From contig SVFQ01000013.1 in the NCBI GenBank assembly GCA_015056765.1, positions 1 through 64,000 on the forward strand: DNA of 64,000 bases, given 5' to 3'. Shown one piece after another: positions 59,889-64,000 of the stretch. The notes below the pieces were generated by a model that made no database searches, was not told the origin of the DNA, and saw nothing but the letters and a program-made list of their open reading frames with translations. Within the stretch, counting starts at the first letter, position 1, and every line of letters starts with the position of its first letter. This stretch comes from Lachnospiraceae bacterium. GTDB lineage: Bacteria; Bacillota; Clostridia; Lachnospirales; Lachnospiraceae. A program made the position numbers and the translations under genes.

Positions 59889-59917
59889 TTGACAGTTGAT
59901 AGCCTGTCATGTAAACT
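59889..59917 (+). promoter_or_regulatory. Promoter of the asnB-glnN-gltB region
   Basis: TTGACA (59889-59894) and TAAACT (59912-59917) at 17-base spacing, beginning nine bases after the GH8 stop codon. The predicted transcription start is near 59924, only about 13 bases before a terminator hairpin. Confidence 0.65.
59890..59909. promoter_or_regulatory. Inverted repeat TGACAG-N8-CTGTCA inside the asnB promoter
   Basis: The two 6-bp arms overlap the -35 box and fill the spacer, so a bound dimer would block or control the promoter. It does not match TGTNA-N7-TNACA (GlnR/TnrA). As RNA it could also form a hairpin, but it lies before the predicted start. Confidence 0.5.
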
Positions 59918-59936
59918 CATACTCAATGAAGGCAAA

Positions 59937-59975
59937 GGCGCCTTGGAGTTATACGCTCCAAGGCGCCCTTTTTTT
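59937..59975 (+). terminator. Intrinsic terminator in the asnB leader (possible attenuator)
   Basis: A perfect 12-bp GC-rich stem (59937-59948 with 59956-59967, loop TTATACG) is followed by CTTTTTTT. It lies between a consensus promoter and asnB with no room for another promoter downstream, so asnB expression would need readthrough. Confidence 0.85.
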
Positions 59976-60005
59976 GTTTAAAAACGCTTGAGGGAGTGAA
60001 AGAGG

Positions 60006-61589
60006 ATGTGTTCAATCATTGGGTTTTGCGGAACAGACAGCAGTGAATCAGAGATTCGAACTGCTTTGATGAAAACCATTTCCAGAGGACCGGATGCCAG
60101 CAGATTGGTAGATACCGGCAATGGCTACCTGGGCTTTAATCGCCTTTCCATTATGGGTTTGACAGAGGAAGGCATGCAGCCTTTTCAAAAAGAAAATCTG
60201 ATACTGGTGTGCAATGGAGAGATTTACGGCTTTCGCAAGATGAAAAAGGAATTGCAGGAAAAAGGATACACTTTTCAAAGCGACTCAGACTGTGAGATTT
60301 TGCCGGCATTGTACCGGGAATATGGTACTGAGATGTTTGCCGGATTAGATGCGGAGTTTGCACTGATCCTTTATGACAAAGAAACGGATACCTATATCGC
60401 TGCCAGAGATCCTATTGGTATCAGACCTCTTTATTATGGGCAGACCAAAGAAGGCACTTACGTCTTTGCATCAGAACCGAAAAACCTGATAGAACTGGTA
60501 GATAAAATCAAACCTTTCCCACCGGGACATTACTTCCAAAATGGTACATTTACCTGCTATAAGGACATGGCAAAAGTAGAAAGCTATCACCAAGATACCC
60601 AGGAAACCATCTATGAGAAAATCCATGATTTGCTTGTGAAAGGAGTGGCGAAAAGGCTGGATGCTGATACACCCGTTGGGTTTCTACTCTCCGGGGGACT
60701 GGACTCCTCTTTGGTATGTGGGATCGCTGCGAAACTTCTGGATCAGCCACTAGAGACCTGGGCCATCGGTATGGACAAGGATGCCATTGATTTGAAATAT
60801 GCCAGAGAAGTGGCAGATTATATACATTCCAATCATCATGAAGTCATCATTTCGGAGCAGGATGTGATAGAAGCTTTGGATACTGTGATAGAAGCCTTAG
60901 GAACTTATGATATTACCACTATTCGAGCTTCTATCGGCATGTATCTTTTGTGTAAGGCCATTCATAACTACTCGGATTTACGAGTGATTCTCACGGGAGA
61001 GATTTCGGATGAAATCTTTGGTTATAAGTATACGGACTTTGCACCTAGTGCAGAAGCTTTTCAAAAGGAATCCGAAAAGCGTATCCGGGAACTGCATATG
61101 TATGATGTCCTAAGGGCAGACAGATGCATCAGTGTGAATTCGCTGGAAGCCCGAGTTCCATTTGGAGATTTGGACTTTGTAGCTTATTGTATGGCGATTC
61201 CACCCGAAAAAAAGCTGAATACCTATGGTAAAGGAAAGTACCTGCTTCGAAAAGCTTTTGAAAGAGACTATCTCATACCGGAAAGCATTTTATGGAGAGA
61301 AAAAGCCGCCTTTTCCGATGCGGTAGGCCACTCCTTAAAAGATGACCTGGCAGCCTTTGCGGAAAAGCAATATACAGACGAAGAGTTCCTGGCAAAAAAA
61401 GAGAAATACGCCTTCGCTAAGCCCTTTACCAAAGAGTCTTTGCTTTACCGAGAAATCTTTGAAAAGTATTATCCGGGACAGGCAGAAATGGTAGTGGATT
61501 TCTGGATGCCGAATAAAGAGTGGGAAGGCTGTAACGTGAATGATCCATCTGCCAGAGTGCTGGCTAACTATGGGGCAAGCGGAACTTAA
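60006..61589 (+). CDS. asnB: Glutamine-hydrolysing asparagine synthetase
   Basis: A 527-residue enzyme making asparagine from aspartate, glutamine and ATP. Cys2 is the glutaminase nucleophile (MCSIIGFCG), RLSIMG and NGEIYGF complete the class II glutaminase site, and the synthetase half has the PP-loop [11 protein letters not shown] (about 225-235) and [21 protein letters not shown] lies nine bases before the ATG. It is somewhat shorter than the Bacillus-type enzymes and close to the AsnB class of Escherichia coli in length. glnN follows, grouping amide-nitrogen genes. Confidence 0.94.
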   Translation: MCSIIGFCGTDSSESEIRTALMKTISRGPDASRLVDTGNGYLGFNRLSIMGLTEEGMQPFQKENLILVCNGEIYGFRKMKKELQEKGYTFQSDSDCEILPALYREYGTEMFAGLDAEFALILYDKETDTYIAARDPIGIRPLYYGQTKEGTYVFASEPKNLIELVDKIKPFPPGHYFQNGTFTCYKDMAKVESYHQDTQETIYEKIHDLLVKGVAKRLDADTPVGFLLSGGLDSSLVCGIAAKLLDQPLETWAIGMDKDAIDLKYAREVADYIHSNHHEVIISEQDVIEALDTVIEALGTYDITTIRASIGMYLLCKAIHNYSDLRVILTGEISDEIFGYKYTDFAPSAEAFQKESEKRIRELHMYDVLRADRCISVNSLEARVPFGDLDFVAYCMAIPPEKKLNTYGKGKYLLRKAFERDYLIPESILWREKAAFSDAVGHSLKDDLAAFAEKQYTDEEFLAKKEKYAFAKPFTKESLLYREIFEKYYPGQAEMVVDFWMPNKEWEGCNVNDPSARVLANYGASGT

Positions 61590-61666
61590 CTGTACAGAAA
61601 AGTCAAAAATCCAACAAAAGATGGAAAAGAATACCTATAGAAAAGGAAAACAAGGAGGATTTAAAA

Positions 61667-63766
61667 ATGGGAAAACAAAGTGTACCTGAACTATTTGGAG
61701 ATTTGGTATTTGATGACAGAGTGATGAGAGCAAGACTCTCTGCCTCTGTATATAATTCTCTCAGAAAGACCATCGATGAGAATGAAAAACTGGATGAAAA
61801 GGTAGCGGAAGCCGTTGCAGTAGAGATGCGAGACTGGGCAGTAGAAAAAGGAGCTACCCACTTTACCCATTGGTTCCAGCCTTTAACCGGCGTTACAGCA
61901 GAAAAGCATGACAGCTTCATTTCTCCATCTCCGGATGGCGGTGTCATTATGGAATTTTCCGGAAAGGAACTGATCAAAGGGGAACCGGATGCGTCTTCTT
62001 TCCCGTCAGGCGGTTTGAGAGCTACTTTTGAGGCAAGAGGCTATACGGCTTGGGATCCTACCAGTTATGCCTTTATCAAAGATCACACCTTATGTATCCC
62101 AACTGCATTTTGCTCCTATTCAGGAGATGCACTGGACAAAAAGACACCACTGCTTCGCTCTATGCAGGCTCTGAATAAACAGGCAAAACGTATCTTAAAG
62201 CTTTTTGGCACAGAAGCCAAATTCGTCAGAACCAGCGTAGGACCGGAACAGGAATACTTCCTGGTAGACAAGGAAATGTTCGAGAAACGTCCAGACCTGG
62301 TATACACAGGCAGAACCTTATTTGGCGCTATGCCACCTAAGGGGCAGGAATTAGATGATCACTACTTTGGCGTCATCAAACCAAGAGTATCTGCTTTTAT
62401 GGAAGAGCTAAACGAAGAACTCTGGAAACTGGGTATCTTAGCTAAGACAGAGCACAACGAAGTGGCACCTGCACAGCACGAGCTGGCACCTATCTTTTCC
62501 ACCACCAACGTGGCTACAGACAATAACCAGTTGACCATGGAAATCATGCAGAAAGTAGCCAGAAAGCATGGCATGGTATGCCTTTTACATGAGAAACCAT
62601 TTGCCGGCGTCAATGGATCCGGCAAGCATAATAACTGGTCCATGGCTACAGACACTGGAGTAAACCTATTATCTCCCGGAGAGACACCATATGAAAATGC
62701 ACAATTTCTCCTCTTCCTCTGTGCAGTGATTCAGGCAGTAGATGAATATTCGGATTTGTTACGTCTCTCCGTAGCTACTGCCGGCAATGACCACAGACTT
62801 GGCGCCAACGAGGCACCGCCGGCTATTATCTCCGTATTTCTTGGAGATGAACTAACCGGTATCTTAGAAGCCATTAAGAACGACACCCCATATCAGGGAA
62901 CAGAGAAAGTGATTATGAAGCTTGGGGTACATACCTTGCCTCGCTTCTCCAGAGATACCACAGATAGAAACCGTACTTCACCCTTTGCCTTTACCGGTAA
63001 TAAGTTTGAATTCCGTTCACTGGGCTCTTCCAACAGCATCGCCTGCTGCAACATCATGTTGAATGCAGCAGTAGCAGAAAGCTTGAAACAGTATGCAGAT
63101 CGATTGGAAGGTTCTGTAGACTTTGAAAAAGATTTACATGACCTGATCAAGGAAGTCATCAAAAAACATGAGAGAATTCTCTTTAACGGTAACGGCTATG
63201 GCGAAGAATGGATTGAGGAAGCTACCAAGGTACGTGGACTTTCCAACTTGAAAACCACGGCAGATGCCATGCCACACTTATTAGATAAAAAGAACATGGA
63301 TATGCTGATGGCGCACAAGGTCTTCACAGAAACAGAACTTCACAGTAGATGCGAAATCATGCTGGAAAACTACTGCAAGACCGTGAATATCGAAGGCCAC
63401 ACCATGGTGGATATGGTGAGAAAGAATTACCTGCCGGCTATCGAAGGCTACTTATACAGCCTGGCGAAATCCACAGCCATGATGAAGTCCGTTAGTGACA
63501 AAGTAAAATGCAACTACGAAGTCTCCACCATGGAGCGCCTGTCGGAACTGACAGATACCATCTTAGAGAAAGTAGAAGCTCTGGAAAAAGCTTTAGCTGA
63601 CCTAAAGGAACAGACAGAAATCATCAAAACTTCCGAAGCTGTACGTGACGACGTACTTCCGAAGATGGAAGAACTTAGAAAATATGTAGATGAAGCGGAA
63701 ATGCTAACAAGTGAGGAATGTTGGCCATTCCCAAGCTACGGAAAATTGTTATTCAGTGTTTATTAA
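61667..63766 (+). CDS. glnN: Type III glutamine synthetase (GlnN)
   Basis: A 699-residue GS of the GSIII class, much longer than the ~450-residue GSI. It begins with [15 protein letters not shown], a GSIII N-terminal feature. Further recognisable parts are [58 protein letters not shown], the ATP/Glu region [10 protein letters not shown] and [14 protein letters not shown]. It makes glutamine from glutamate and ammonia in the cytoplasm. AAGGAGG precedes the ATG. gltB begins 35 bases later, completing a GS-GOGAT pair. Confidence 0.96.
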   Translation: MGKQSVPELFGDLVFDDRVMRARLSASVYNSLRKTIDENEKLDEKVAEAVAVEMRDWAVEKGATHFTHWFQPLTGVTAEKHDSFISPSPDGGVIMEFSGKELIKGEPDASSFPSGGLRATFEARGYTAWDPTSYAFIKDHTLCIPTAFCSYSGDALDKKTPLLRSMQALNKQAKRILKLFGTEAKFVRTSVGPEQEYFLVDKEMFEKRPDLVYTGRTLFGAMPPKGQELDDHYFGVIKPRVSAFMEELNEELWKLGILAKTEHNEVAPAQHELAPIFSTTNVATDNNQLTMEIMQKVARKHGMVCLLHEKPFAGVNGSGKHNNWSMATDTGVNLLSPGETPYENAQFLLFLCAVIQAVDEYSDLLRLSVATAGNDHRLGANEAPPAIISVFLGDELTGILEAIKNDTPYQGTEKVIMKLGVHTLPRFSRDTTDRNRTSPFAFTGNKFEFRSLGSSNSIACCNIMLNAAVAESLKQYADRLEGSVDFEKDLHDLIKEVIKKHERILFNGNGYGEEWIEEATKVRGLSNLKTTADAMPHLLDKKNMDMLMAHKVFTETELHSRCEIMLENYCKTVNIEGHTMVDMVRKNYLPAIEGYLYSLAKSTAMMKSVSDKVKCNYEVSTMERLSELTDTILEKVEALEKALADLKEQTEIIKTSEAVRDDVLPKMEELRKYVDEAEMLTSEECWPFPSYGKLLFSVY

Positions 63767-63800
63767 AATGTAAGGAAACTCATAGCCAGGAGGAGGGCAT

Positions 63801-64000
63801 ATGTCAAATTCATTAGAGGAAGTTCAGCAAAAAGGATTATATCATCCCAGTTTTGAACATGATAATTGTGGTATTGGTGCCATCATTAATATTGAAGGGA
63901 AAGCCAGCCATAAAATCGTGGATGATGCACTTTCCATTGTAGAGAACTTAGAGCATAGAGCAGGAAAAGATGCGGAAGGGAAAACCGGTGACGGTGTAGG
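63801..64000 (+). CDS. gltB: Glutamate synthase large subunit, 5' part (cut by the window end)
   Basis: Only the first 66 codons are inside the window. The start has AGGAGG upstream. The stretch EHDNCGIGAI contains the Cys that becomes the N-terminal nucleophile of the glutaminase domain after propeptide removal, here at about position 23, and NLEHRAGKDAEGKTGDG is also a family signature. It converts glutamine and 2-oxoglutarate to two glutamate, working with the upstream glnN. A gltD-like small subunit may follow outside the window. Confidence 0.9.
   Translation, partial: MSNSLEEVQQKGLYHPSFEHDNCGIGAIINIEGKASHKIVDDALSIVENLEHRAGKDAEGKTGDGV

Noticed and set aside
59880-59976. ANTAR-type two-hairpin antitermination leader or T-box before asnB
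   Set aside because: No pair of six-base loops with the A and G spacing was found, no T-box core is present, and the upstream hairpin lies before the predicted transcript start.

Overview
The window is a compact stretch of a low-to-moderate GC Firmicutes chromosome, most likely a gut-type clostridial Lachnospiraceae. Pointers are: a single-chain SecDF, a murE-priA-def-fmt-rsmB-rlmN-stp-prkC-rsgA run of the Firmicutes type, a meso-diaminopimelate-type MurE (DNPR motif), type III glutamine synthetase, LacI-controlled sugar ABC operons without their own ATPase, AGGAGG-type ribosome binding sites and consensus sigma-A promoters. No tRNA, rRNA, insertion sequence, phage gene or CRISPR array was seen, and no gene-free stretch exceeds 300 bases. 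All assignments come from reading the sequence and remembered family motifs; no search was run.

Layout. 0.1-5.1 kb: an ECF cobalt/nickel importer (cbiM with a fused CbiN-like part, cbiQ, cbiO), followed by a GT-C-like polytopic membrane protein. 5.2-7.9 kb: a PAS/degenerate GGDEF/EAL protein translationally coupled to a D,D-carboxypeptidase. 8.0-11.1 kb: aspS and hisS. 11.1-15.1 kb: a zinc-ribbon membrane protein, a membrane-anchored metallophosphoesterase and a secreted propeller-like protein in tight succession, closed by a strong terminator. 15.3-19.9 kb: a tandem CbxX/SpoVK-type AAA+ protein with an unusual N-terminal domain, a small Sel1-like protein and two PH-like membrane proteins, closed by another terminator. 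This 11-20 kb block is the least explained and most interesting part.

20-29.3 kb: a short-chain dehydrogenase, a CNNM/CBS (HlyC/CorC) membrane protein, secDF, a large Fe-S/FAD oxidoreductase and recJ. 29.4-35.6 kb: a fructan or sucrose-type utilisation locus (LacI regulator, two permeases, binding lipoprotein, GH32), with back-to-back consensus promoters and four operator-like sites. 35.8-47.9 kb: a small PH-like membrane protein on the minus strand, then the long murE-to-rsgA operon with its own promoter.

47.9-55 kb: a second LacI-controlled locus with a P-loop kinase, a GH13_18 sucrose-phosphorylase-like enzyme and an ABC importer; two GGGTWWACCC palindromes mark the divergent control region. 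55-59.9 kb: a radical SAM protein, ddl, murF and a GH8 exo-oligoxylanase. 59.9-64 kb: a nitrogen assimilation block (asnB, glnN, start of gltB) preceded by a promoter, an embedded palindrome and an immediate intrinsic terminator, which suggests attenuation. Together the window mixes housekeeping (translation, cell wall, secretion, Ser/Thr phosphorylation) with sugar uptake modules, nitrogen assimilation and one or two undescribed membrane-associated cassettes.
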